Assembly: GCF_000161795.2 (NCBI RefSeq)
Contig: NZ_CP006882.1
Coordinates: 1,302,001 to 1,366,000 of the forward strand
Direction: 5' to 3'
Origin: Synechococcus sp. WH 8109
GTDB taxonomy: Bacteria > Cyanobacteriota > Cyanobacteriia > PCC-6307 > Cyanobiaceae
Length of the DNA stretch: 64,000 nt
Numbering within the stretch: the stretch's first letter is position 1; every line of letters starts with the position of its first letter. The notes under the pieces are model-generated. The model saw only the letters and a program-made list of their open reading frames with translations, did not search any database and was not told the DNA's origin. A program made the translations under genes and the position numbers. Positions 24,093 to 31,563 of this stretch are shown in pieces.

Positions 24093-24281
24093 TCAACCGA
24101 CATACCCTCTGGGATAGTACAGCTGTATTACAACAGGCGGCAGGAATTCGGCAACGGAGGTCGCCTCAAGAAAACAGGAGGCTTCTGCAGACCGTTCTAA
24201 TGGCGGGCGCATCTTGACCCTGCAGCCCGAGAGGGGTCTGCAGCTGGGAGCCGAGGACCACTTGGCCTCCTCCCGCACCAA
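24093..24281 (-). CDS. Hypothetical protein, paralogue of 1610-1909
   Basis: GTG start; a 62-residue product (MVREEAKWSSAPSCRPLSGC, RPPLERSAEASCFLEATSVA). It matches the C-terminal part of the 1610-1909 product; upstream, the frame here is closed by a stop, so this copy is shorter. It sits upstream of the DUF3104 gene on the same strand, as in the other copy. Confidence 0.45.
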   Translation of the reverse strand: MVREEAKWSSAPSCRPLSGCRVKMRPPLERSAEASCFLEATSVAEFLPPVVIQLYYPRGYVG

Positions 24282-24348
24282 TGGGGATCGAGGTCCATTA
24301 GGCCTCCCCCCACACCATTAAGCGTTCGATTTTCGAGGTGCTGCGGAG

Positions 24349-24547
24349 CTACATGGTGAGCTTCGCCATGGCGACCCTGGGGTCTGCCGCTGTCATCAAG
24401 CGCTGGTATCGCTGCTCGTGCATCTGCAGGACTGCCCCAAGCTCTGGGCGCAGAGGCTCTGGTTCACGCTGGCCTCGATGGACCACACGGCCCAGCGGCT
24501 AGGTGCTCACGGATCTGAGCCGTCTGTTTTCGCTGCTGTTGCTCCAT
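24349..24547 (-). pseudogene. Possible frameshifted small gene beside the tRNA
   Basis: The minus strand reads MEQQQRKQTAQIREHL in one frame and then, in another, QREPEPLRPELGAVLQ and MHEQRYQRLMTAADPRVAMA to a stop at 24349. Both halves look protein-like and are separated by one shift. No integrase signature is present, although an integrase would be expected next to a tRNA. Low confidence. Confidence 0.3.
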
Positions 24548-24634
24548 CCACACGAGCCACAAAGCAACTGACCGCTCAGGGGCATTTGGCGCACACTTTG
24601 GCGCACAAAAAATGATATTTAGCCGTTTTGCACT

Positions 24635-24660
24635 AAAAAAGCGGCCCATATGGACCGCTC
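24635..24660 (-). terminator. Terminator of the tRNA-Ala gene
   Basis: On the minus strand: stem agcggtcc / gggccgct (one G-T pair) with a four-base loop, followed by tttttt. It lies 34 bases after the tRNA 3' end. Confidence 0.85.
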
Positions 24661-24693
24661 AAATGCCAGTACTGGACTGGCTTTTCTTAAGAA

Positions 24694-24766
24694 TGGAGCC
24701 AAGGAGACTCGAACTCCTGACCCCCTGCATGCCATGCAGGTGCTCTACCAGCTGAGCTATGGCCCC
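24694..24766 (-). tRNA. tRNA-Ala (GGC anticodon)
   Basis: On the minus strand the 73 bases begin ggggccatagctcagctgg and end ggctcca. All arms are visible: acceptor stem GGGGCCA/TGGCTCC, D-arm GCTCAGCTGGTAGAGC, anticodon stem CCTGC/GCAGG with loop ATGGCAT (anticodon GGC, reading GCC), and T-arm with GTTCGAG. The CCA end is not encoded. It marks the border between island and core genome and is a likely historic integration site. Confidence 0.97.
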
Positions 24767-24826
24767 ATGTCGACGTGATGGCTTCAGAGCCGCCTTCGTC
24801 ATGTGACAGCTTACACCGCGGGAGCC

Positions 24827-25450
24827 TCAGACCTGCCGCCACACTGCAATCAAGCGACCCTGCACCTCCACCTGCTCGGCGGGAAGCTCAATCGGTTGAT
24901 AAGCAGGGTTGGCAGCTTCCAGCACCACCGTCGCCCCCTGGCGATGGAAATGCTTGAGTGTGGTGCCACTGCCGGCCACCAGAGCACTCACCACCGTGCC
25001 GTTGCGCAGCCGCTGCGGATCCTGCACCGGCTCCATCAACACCACATCCCCATCAGCGATGTGGGAGTCGACCATCGAGTCACCATTCACCGTCAGGGCA
25101 AACAGGCCACGGGTCTCCAGCACCGGCGCCAGGTCGAGATGCTCCTGAACATCATCGAAAGCCGTCACAAGGCCACCGGCGGCAACGGCGCCCAGCACGG
25201 GAATCCCGGCGGCACCCACCATGTCACCCAAAAGCTGCAAGGTGCGCGCCTGACCTTCCTGCCAGGTGATCCATCCCTTCTGCTGAAGATGGCGCAACCG
25301 GCTCTGGATCGGCGCAGGAGAGCGCAGTCCCATGGCCTGCATCATCTGGCGGATCGAAGGGCTGTGGCGATGGGTGCCGATGTAGTCCGCCAGCCAGTCG
25401 TAAAGCTCTTGCTGAGCAGTGGTGAGGGGCTCCTGGGGGGCACGGGTCAC
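24827..25450 (-). CDS. lexA: LexA repressor
   Basis: Serine-dependent self-cleaving repressor. The N-terminal winged helix-turn-helix (PLTTAQQELYDWLADYIG, SIRQMMQAMGLRSPAPIQSR) is followed by the cleavage site in VLGAVAAGG (Ala-Gly), the Ser of NGDSM and the Lys of TTLKHF. The GTG at 25448-25450 is preferred, giving 207 residues. A longer frame starting at 25504 would run through a LexA-type box at 25470-25483, which belongs in a promoter. So the gene probably controls itself. In some cyanobacteria LexA has roles beyond the SOS response. Confidence 0.92.
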   Translation of the reverse strand: MTRAPQEPLTTAQQELYDWLADYIGTHRHSPSIRQMMQAMGLRSPAPIQSRLRHLQQKGWITWQEGQARTLQLLGDMVGAAGIPVLGAVAAGGLVTAFDDVQEHLDLAPVLETRGLFALTVNGDSMVDSHIADGDVVLMEPVQDPQRLRNGTVVSALVAGSGTTLKHFHRQGATVVLEAANPAYQPIELPAEQVEVQGRLIAVWRQV

Positions 25451-25469
25451 CGCAAGAAAAGGTTCGGGC

Positions 25470-25483
25470 AATACATTTGTACC
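25470..25483 (-). promoter_or_regulatory. LexA (SOS) box upstream of lexA
   Basis: On the minus strand: ggtacaaatgtatt, close to the cyanobacterial consensus RGTACNNNDGTWC with one mismatch. It lies 20 bases upstream of the preferred lexA start. Confidence 0.6.
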
Positions 25484-25517
25484 GTTCCTTGCCGTGTGCC
25501 GCAAGCGCAGGCTCAGT

Positions 25518-25742
25518 TCAAACCAGCTTCCACACCGCAGCCTCTGGAATGCTCGGCGCCAGGTTCAGGTCTTTGGGCTCCTTGAACACCACACGCCATT
25601 CCGGAACTCGGCAAGAGACGTAGCCGGGATGCTCAATCAGCAGCCCCGGCTGCTCGGTTGTGCTGGCCACCCAGCCCGAGACCCAATGCCCCTCCTCCGA
25701 GAGGCCACCTTTAAACCAAACCCAGCAGCGTTCCTTACGCAT
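25518..25742 (-). CDS. Conserved-type hypothetical protein, 74 aa
   Basis: Trp-rich small protein (MRKERCWVWFKGGLSEEGHW, VPEWRVVFKEPKDLNLAPSI). It lies in the same direction between lexA and the argF operon (11 bases after the preceding stop), so it may be the last gene of the argF transcript. It probably forms a small beta-sheet domain. Family not recognised. Confidence 0.6.
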   Translation of the reverse strand: MRKERCWVWFKGGLSEEGHWVSGWVASTTEQPGLLIEHPGYVSCRVPEWRVVFKEPKDLNLAPSIPEAAVWKLV

Positions 25743-25753
25743 CGCGATGCTCT

Positions 25754-26077
25754 TCAGCGGTTTTTGTAGGACTCAAGCTGTTGCGGACAGGCCGCCATCA
25801 GATATCCCATCAAGTGCCCTGTAATACGAGACTTTTCCTGATCGGTTGGTGCGTTGGGAACATCCTCGTAACGCATCAACGTGTCGCGCTCAAACATGGT
25901 TTTGAGCTCAGGATCCGACAACGCGTAAAAGGCATCCACACCCATCTCACAGATTTTCTCGGCCGTCCATCGGGCAATGGTGCTCTGCTGTTGTTTTTCG
26001 GTGGCCTGATCTGCCGACGCTGCCACCGCATGGGCGGTGACGATCAACGGCACCAACCAGCGGTGGATCACCGTCAC
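25754..26077 (-). CDS. Secreted hypothetical protein, 107 aa
   Basis: Signal peptide MTVIHRWLVPLIVTAHAVAA with likely cleavage after AVAASA. The mature part is helical (ARWTAEKICEMGVDAFYALS, RITGHLMGYLMAACPQQLES) with two Cys that could form a disulfide. It overlaps the end of argF by four bases (ATGA at 26074-26077), so it is translated from the argF mRNA. No function is suggested beyond that context. Confidence 0.7.
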   Translation of the reverse strand: MTVIHRWLVPLIVTAHAVAASADQATEKQQQSTIARWTAEKICEMGVDAFYALSDPELKTMFERDTLMRYEDVPNAPTDQEKSRITGHLMGYLMAACPQQLESYKNR

Positions 26078-27030
26078 AGACCACCCATCAAAACCGCCAA
26101 CAGAGCCTGCTGCGCATGCAGGCGGTTTTCCGCCTGATCAAAGATGCGGCTCGCCGTGCCCTCCATCACCTCGGCGCTGATCTCCTCACCGCGGTGGGCC
26201 GGCAGACAGTGCAGAACGATCGCATCGGCTGCCGTCTGCTCCATCAGGGCTTGATCCACACAGAATCCAGCAAAGGCCTGCTCCCGCTGAACCTGTTCGG
26301 CCTCCTGGCCCATGGAGGCCCAAACGTCGGTGTAAACGGCCTGGGCACCCACCACTGCCTCACGGGGGTCATTCACCACCTCAATCGAGGCACCGTGCTT
26401 TGCCAGGGATTGGGCCTGCTCAAGCACGCCCGGCAAGGGCTCGAAGCCCTCGGGGCAGCCGATCCGCACATTCACCCCCAGCAACGCACCGCCCAGCATC
26501 AGGGAGTGGGCCACGTTGTTGCCATCGCCCACATAGGCCAGGGTCTGACCAGGAAGGGCGCCATGGGCTTCCTGCATGGTGAGGAAGTCGGCCAGGGCCT
26601 GACAGGGATGCTCCAGATCGGTGAGGGCATTGATCACCGGCACCGAGGCCCAGTGGGCGTAGTCCACCAGTTCCTGCTGAGCGAAGGTGCGAATCGCCAG
26701 CACATCGCAGTAACGGCTGAGGACCCTGGCCGTGTCTTCCAGCGGCTCGCCGCGACCGAGCTGAGTGACGGAAGGATTGAGATCCACCGTCTGGCCGCCG
26801 AGGCGTGCCATGGCCACCTGAAAACTCACACGGGTTCGGGTGGAGGCCTTGCTGAAGATCAGACCCAGCACACGATTGCCGAGATCGATTCGACGATCGC
26901 CGCTCTTCAGTTGTGCAGCCAGATCCAGCAGCGCTGCTGTTTCCTCGGCAGAACAATCCGCAGAAGAGAGGAAGTCACGTCCGCGCAGCGGAGAAAGGAC
27001 AGCAGCAACGCCCGCAGAAGCGGTAGCCAT
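26074..27030 (-). CDS. argF: Ornithine carbamoyltransferase
   Basis: Transfers the carbamoyl group from carbamoyl phosphate to ornithine to make citrulline in arginine synthesis; cytosolic trimer. Of 318 residues, the carbamoyl-phosphate motif STRTR is at about residue 58, HPCQALADFLT at about 140 and the ornithine-site HCLPAHRG at about 273. SMGQE (the SMG loop) is also present. The length fits the family. The start MATASAGVAAVLSPLRGRDF fits the usual N-terminus. It is followed by a secreted hypothetical protein with an ATGA overlap. Confidence 0.97.
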   Translation of the reverse strand: MATASAGVAAVLSPLRGRDFLSSADCSAEETAALLDLAAQLKSGDRRIDLGNRVLGLIFSKASTRTRVSFQVAMARLGGQTVDLNPSVTQLGRGEPLEDTARVLSRYCDVLAIRTFAQQELVDYAHWASVPVINALTDLEHPCQALADFLTMQEAHGALPGQTLAYVGDGNNVAHSLMLGGALLGVNVRIGCPEGFEPLPGVLEQAQSLAKHGASIEVVNDPREAVVGAQAVYTDVWASMGQEAEQVQREQAFAGFCVDQALMEQTAADAIVLHCLPAHRGEEISAEVMEGTASRIFDQAENRLHAQQALLAVLMGGL

Positions 27031-27075
27031 CGCGACGGTTCAAAGGACTGTTATCGGGGATGAGGCCCGCTGCCG

Positions 27076-28950
27076 TCAAGCGGTCACACCGGACGGCAGC
27101 ACACTGGCCTCGAGCATCTGCTTCAGGTCATCCCCCTCGATCACCTCTTTTTCGAGGATCTTCTGGGCGATCGTCTCGAGCAACGCCATGTTCTCCCGCA
27201 GGATCGCGAGGGCGTCGTCGTGGGCCTGGTCCACCAGCCCGCGGACCTCCTTATCAATGGCCTGGGCCGTAGCATCACTCACCGAGCGACGTGGGTTGTT
27301 GCCTCCACCAAGGAAACGGCCACCGCCCTGCTTGTCGTAAGCCAGGGGCCCCAGGGTGTCACTCATACCGTAGGTGCCGACCATTTGCTCAGCCAGATCG
27401 GTGGCCCGCTGCAGATCGTTGGCAGCACCCGTGGTGATCTTGCCGAAGACGATCTCCTCAGCCGATCGACCACCCAGAAGCGTGGCGATCTGGCCCTGGA
27501 GTTCCTCTTTGGAATTGAGGAAGCGTTCTTCGGTGGGCAGCTGCAGGGTGTAGCCCAGGGCGCTCATGCCACGGGGCACGATCGAGATCTTGGCCACCTT
27601 GCTGCCGCCAGGCATGAGATGGCCCACGATCGCGTGGCCCACCTCGTGATAAGCCACCACCTTCTTTTCATCGTCCTGAAGGACGCGGCTCTTCTTCTCC
27701 AGACCGGCCACAACACGCTCGATCGCTTCACCGAGGTCCTGCTGCTCAACGCTGGTTCGCTGGGCACGTGCCGCGAGCAGGGCAGCTTCATTCACCAGGT
27801 TGGCGAGATCAGCTCCGGCGAAACCACTGGTGGCCTGAGCCACGCTGTCGAGGTCAACACCTGCAGCCAGCTTCACCTTCTTGGCGTAGATCTCGAGAAT
27901 GGTCTTGCGGCCGGAGAGGTCCGGACGGTCCACCAGCACTTGCCGGTCGAAACGGCCTGGACGCAACAGGGCTGCATCGAGCACCTCGGGCTGGTTGGTG
28001 GCCGCCAGAACGATCACTGGCTTGTCCTGGGCAGTGAAGCCATCCATCTCGGTGAGCAACTGGTTGAGGGTCTGTTCCCGTTCGTCGTTGCCGCCGACGA
28101 CGCCCATTGACCCTGAGCGGCTCTTGCCGATGGCGTCGAGTTCGTCGATGAAAATGATGCATGGCGCCTTTTTCTTCGCTTCTTCAAACAGGTCGCGCAC
28201 GCGAGCAGCACCGGCACCAACGAAGAGTTCCACGAACTCCGAGCCGGAAATGATGAAGAAGGGCACCTCTGCTTCGCCAGCCACGGCCTTGGACAGCAGG
28301 GTCTTACCGGTGCCTGGGGGGCCGACCAGCAGCACGCCCTTGGGAATGCGCGCACCGATCTCGGCGTACCGCTCAGGGCGCTTAAGGAAGTCGACGATCT
28401 CAGTGAGTTCCTGCTTCGCCTCATCCACGCCCGCAACGTCGGCGAAGGTAATCCGCGACTCCTCATCAGGCACGTACACCTTGGCCTTGCTCTTGGTAAA
28501 GCTCAAAGCCCCCTGGGCACCTCCGCCCATCGAGCGGCGGGCGAAGAACTGCAGCACCAGGATGAAGATCAGGGGCGGCACCACCCAGCTGAGGATGGTG
28601 GTGAAAATGTTCGGTTTCTTCGGGGGAGCTGCCGCGAATTCAACGCCCTTGGTCTCTAGGCGTTGGGGCAGATCCATGTCGAAGATCGGCGTGGTTGCCA
28701 GCACCGGAGGCGTGCCCTCTTCGGGATCACTCAGCTCGTAGCGAATCTGGTCTTGCGTGATGAAGGCCCGCTTCACCGCACCGTCATTCACCTGGTCGAT
28801 GAACAGGGAGTAAGGCACCCGCGGAACCTGCTGCATGCCATTGCTGGGGAGGAAGCTGCTGGCCAGCAGCAACACCCCGAAGCCAATCAGCACCAGGTTG
28901 ATGATCCCGAAGCGACGGTTCGGCTGGTTGTCGTCCTGGCGGATCGGCAT
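27076..28950 (-). CDS. ftsH: ATP-dependent zinc metalloprotease FtsH
   Basis: Membrane-bound AAA protease that removes damaged membrane proteins, such as photosystem II D1. In the 624 residues: N-terminal anchor (about 15-35), second hydrophobic segment ([20 protein letters not shown], about 115-134), Walker A GPPGTGKT, Walker [12 protein letters not shown], the second region of homology with RPGRFDR, and the zinc site HEVGH with the third ligand further on. Cyanobacteria have several FtsH proteins; which one this is cannot be told from sequence alone. The 84-base gap to the divergent gene at 29035 must hold promoters in both directions. Confidence 0.97.
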   Translation of the reverse strand: MPIRQDDNQPNRRFGIINLVLIGFGVLLLASSFLPSNGMQQVPRVPYSLFIDQVNDGAVKRAFITQDQIRYELSDPEEGTPPVLATTPIFDMDLPQRLETKGVEFAAAPPKKPNIFTTILSWVVPPLIFILVLQFFARRSMGGGAQGALSFTKSKAKVYVPDEESRITFADVAGVDEAKQELTEIVDFLKRPERYAEIGARIPKGVLLVGPPGTGKTLLSKAVAGEAEVPFFIISGSEFVELFVGAGAARVRDLFEEAKKKAPCIIFIDELDAIGKSRSGSMGVVGGNDEREQTLNQLLTEMDGFTAQDKPVIVLAATNQPEVLDAALLRPGRFDRQVLVDRPDLSGRKTILEIYAKKVKLAAGVDLDSVAQATSGFAGADLANLVNEAALLAARAQRTSVEQQDLGEAIERVVAGLEKKSRVLQDDEKKVVAYHEVGHAIVGHLMPGGSKVAKISIVPRGMSALGYTLQLPTEERFLNSKEELQGQIATLLGGRSAEEIVFGKITTGAANDLQRATDLAEQMVGTYGMSDTLGPLAYDKQGGGRFLGGGNNPRRSVSDATAQAIDKEVRGLVDQAHDDALAILRENMALLETIAQKILEKEVIEGDDLKQMLEASVLPSGVTA

Positions 28951-29034
28951 GGATGGCCTGAGAGTTTCGACACGCTACGAGGGATCTCTGGCAATCAACG
29001 GGTGTGAGAACCGAACGGCGCCTAGCTTCTGCCC

Positions 29035-29691
29035 ATGTGTGGTCGTTACTGCCTCGACACGCCTCGCGCGGAATTGCAGCAGCTGCTGCGCAGCTGGTTG
29101 CGGCCGGAAGACAGCGCCTGGCTGAAGCATTACGCCCCCCGCGAGCTGATTAGGCCCCATGAACCGGTGCTAGCTGTGCGGCGCGAGCACGGTGAAGACC
29201 GTCTCTCCCACATGCTCTGGGGCCTCCTGCCGGGCTGGGTCAAGGACCCATTGCAGGCGCCGCGACCGATCAATGCCCGCGCCGAGACCATTGCGGAGAA
29301 AGCCTCCTTTCGCGGGCCATGGCGTCATCACCGCTGCCTTCTGCCCAGCACGGGCTTTTTTGAAAAGGGGCACCTGATCCAGCGCAAAGACCAGCAGATG
29401 TTCTGGCTGGCCGGTCTCTGGGACCGCTGGATCGGCCCCGATGGCAGTGAAGTGGAGACCTGCTGCGTGATCACGACGCAGCCCAACAGCCTGGTGGCTC
29501 CATTGCACGATCGAATGCCGGTGATCATTCCTGAGGCGCTGGAGAGCGTCTGGCTGGAACCGGGTGATGGGTCCCACCGACGCGCCCTCGAGCCGATGCT
29601 CACGCCATCACCAGCGGAGCCATGGGACTGCCGAGCACTCAAGCCAGCTGCCCCCGCAAACAGACACCAGCAGCTCTCCTTGCTCGATTGA
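29035..29691 (+). CDS. yedK: SRAP domain protein (YedK/HMCES-like)
   Basis: Begins MCGRYCLDTPRAELQQLL; the Cys at position 2 is the nucleophile that in this family binds covalently to abasic sites in single-stranded DNA and shields them. The other expected residues are visible: PINARAETIAEK, GFFEKG (catalytic Glu) and HDRMPVII (His). 218 residues, normal for the family. It is divergent from ftsH and lies 3.5 kb from lexA; no LexA box was seen in front of it. Confidence 0.9.
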   Translation: MCGRYCLDTPRAELQQLLRSWLRPEDSAWLKHYAPRELIRPHEPVLAVRREHGEDRLSHMLWGLLPGWVKDPLQAPRPINARAETIAEKASFRGPWRHHRCLLPSTGFFEKGHLIQRKDQQMFWLAGLWDRWIGPDGSEVETCCVITTQPNSLVAPLHDRMPVIIPEALESVWLEPGDGSHRRALEPMLTPSPAEPWDCRALKPAAPANRHQQLSLLD

Positions 29692-29785
29692 GCAAGGCTT
29701 GACAGCCGCAGCTCGCTGCCGTGATGGGTGTGCTGATCGGCCGCTTCGCCAGCAGCCTCGATCGGCAAAGCCGGGAGCGCTGAGC

Positions 29786-30883
29786 TCAGCTGCCGCTGCG
29801 CCAACGCAGCAACCAGTCGTTGCCCATGGGCTCGCTGTGATGCCACTGCCCCTGCAGCACCTGATCCATGGCGCGGAAGTTCAGATCTCCAAGGGGGGTG
29901 CGGGCAGCCATACCCCCCATCAGCTTCGGAGCCACTACCGCTGCAATCTCCTGCACGCAGCCCTGCCGAATCGCCGCGGCCGCTAGCTCAGGACCGCATT
30001 CCCAAAGCACCTGGTTGCAACCCCGTTTCGCCAGGGCCTCCATCAACTGCTGCGGTTCACAGGCCGAAAGCCCCAGTTCCTCAGGACCGGATGGCAAACG
30101 CCGGAGGTCGGCATCAGGGCCGTGGGCCACGAGGGTCGGCGCCAACGCGGTATCCCAGAGCTGGGCCTGATTCGGCAGATCCAAACTGCGGCTCAGCACC
30201 ACCCGTAGCGGTTCCGGTGAACGCCGGCCCCTGCTGGTGAGCAGCGGATCATCGCCGCGAACCGTGCCACCCCCAACCACCACGGCATCCATGCCGCTGC
30301 GCAGCCGATGCACCCAATCGCGGGCGGATGGACCGCTGATCCATTGGCTGACGCCATTGGGCAAAGCGGTGCGGCCATCCAGGCTCATGGCCCACTTCAG
30401 AACCCCGAACGGGCGGCCTGTGCGCACGCGATGCAGAAAAGCCCGGTTCTGCTGGCGGGCCTCCTCGCGCAGTACACCACTGATCACCTCCAGCCCCGCC
30501 TCCCTCAGCTGACGGATGCCGCCCCCATCCACCCGGGGATCGGGATCCTCCAGGGCGATCACAACGCGGCCAATGCCCGCGCTCAGCACCGCCTCACTGC
30601 AGGGGGGCGTGCGGCCGTGGTGGCAGCAGGGTTCAAGGGTGACCACAAGGGTTCCGCCCCGGGCCGCATCCCCGGCCTGCCGCAAGGCACCCACCTCAGC
30701 ATGGGCATCTCCGGCCCGCGCATGAAAGCCTTCGCCCACCAGTCGGCCTTGGCGATCAAGAACCACGGCCCCCACGAGAGGGTTGGGGCTGGTGTGACCT
30801 TCAGCAAGGGCGGCCAGGGCTAGGGCCCGCCGCATCCAGAGCTCCCACATCAGCTGAGGGGCAGCTCCTGCAGGGACCGCCAT
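29786..30883 (-). CDS. ribD: Riboflavin biosynthesis deaminase/reductase RibD
   Basis: Catalyses two steps of riboflavin synthesis, deamination then reduction of the pyrimidine intermediate. The N-terminal deaminase domain shows the zinc motifs HAEVGAL and PCCHHGRTPPC; the C-terminal reductase domain begins about residue 155 (PFGVLKWAMSLDGRTA, then WISGPSARDWVHRLR). 365 residues, usual size. Its start overlaps the upstream DUF3122 gene by 34 bases, suggesting coupling. Confidence 0.95.
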   Translation of the reverse strand: MAVPAGAAPQLMWELWMRRALALAALAEGHTSPNPLVGAVVLDRQGRLVGEGFHARAGDAHAEVGALRQAGDAARGGTLVVTLEPCCHHGRTPPCSEAVLSAGIGRVVIALEDPDPRVDGGGIRQLREAGLEVISGVLREEARQQNRAFLHRVRTGRPFGVLKWAMSLDGRTALPNGVSQWISGPSARDWVHRLRSGMDAVVVGGGTVRGDDPLLTSRGRRSPEPLRVVLSRSLDLPNQAQLWDTALAPTLVAHGPDADLRRLPSGPEELGLSACEPQQLMEALAKRGCNQVLWECGPELAAAAIRQGCVQEIAAVVAPKLMGGMAARTPLGDLNFRAMDQVLQGQWHHSEPMGNDWLLRWRSGS

Positions 30884-31338
30884 TCACCGACGACGTAGGG
30901 AGGGATCGGCAACTCGGTGAAGACACCCGGCAACGCCAAACGCAGCGGTCGGTTGTTGCTGAGATCGTCCAGCAAAGGATCGAGGGCAAATTCAGCCGCT
31001 GCGTCACGGCCATCAGTGGCCAGCACCGGATTGGCCAAGGTGATGTCGTCCAGCTGCCATTCGCGCCGACCCGCCAAAACCTGGAGGCTCACTGGATGAT
31101 CGAGCCGCATTTTTCCGGGATAGCCCACCACGCGCAGCACCACCGGCTGGCCTGCAGGGCCCTCGCGGTAGGCCACCGCCTGCCAGCTGTCGTAATCGAG
31201 GTCCCGGAGGCTCTCCAGCGAACGGACCATTGCAACACCGGCCTCGTTCTCGTGCTGATGAACCTGGGCCCAGGCCAGACCCGGCGTGAGAAGCAGCAGC
31301 CCCAGAGCGGCCAACAAACAGCAGAGCAAACGGCGCAT
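30850..31338 (-). CDS. DUF3122 family secreted protein
   Basis: Signal peptide MRRLLCCLLAALGLLLLTPG with cleavage near AWA-Q. The mature part (SLRDLDYDSWQAVAYREGP, VVLRVVGYPGKMRLDHPVSL, DDLSNNRPLRLALPGV) fits DUF3122, a cyanobacterial family of unknown function. It precedes ribD on the same strand with overlap. Confidence 0.8.
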   Translation of the reverse strand: MRRLLCCLLAALGLLLLTPGLAWAQVHQHENEAGVAMVRSLESLRDLDYDSWQAVAYREGPAGQPVVLRVVGYPGKMRLDHPVSLQVLAGRREWQLDDITLANPVLATDGRDAAAEFALDPLLDDLSNNRPLRLALPGVFTELPIPPYVVGEWRSLQELPLS

Positions 31339-31409
31339 GGGCAGGAGGTGACTCAGCGAATTCTCACAACAATCCTTGCTTTAAGGCGATTTCCGCCAAC
31401 AATCAGCCC

Positions 31410-31563
31410 ATGGAGGTTGCTTTTCATTCAGCACCTGGGCTCAGCAAGGTGCATGAAATTGCCTGCCATTACGGCTTCCAAAGCCGCAATCACTTCGCCA
31501 AGGATTACAGAAGCCAATTCGGTGAATCCCCCAGCGCAACACTTCAACGAGCATCAGCTCCGG
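31410..31563 (+). pseudogene. C-terminal remnant of an AraC-family regulator
   Basis: The peptide VHEIACHYGFQSRNHFAKDY followed by RSQFGESPSATLQR matches the second helix-turn-helix of AraC/XylS regulators (pattern EIA..GF.S.SHF...F...FG.SP). No first HTH or sensor domain is encoded upstream; the preceding gene is on the other strand and close. So only the last 40-50 residues of a lost regulator remain. Confidence 0.7.

Larger units (their letters stand above)
23852..24325. repeat. Direct repeat copy 2 (DUF3104 locus)
   Basis: Partner of 1372-1850. Lies about 370 bases from the tRNA-Ala gene. Homologous recombination between the copies would remove about 22.5 kb. Confidence 0.75.

Noticed and set aside
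26116-27063. 315-residue plus-strand ORF opposite argF
   Set aside because: Shadow frame; argF motifs (STRTR, HPCQ, HCLP) are on the minus strand.
28951-29034. LexA box in the ftsH/yedK divergent region
   Set aside because: Searched by eye because YedK is SOS-linked in other bacteria; no sequence close to RGTACNNNDGTWC was seen.
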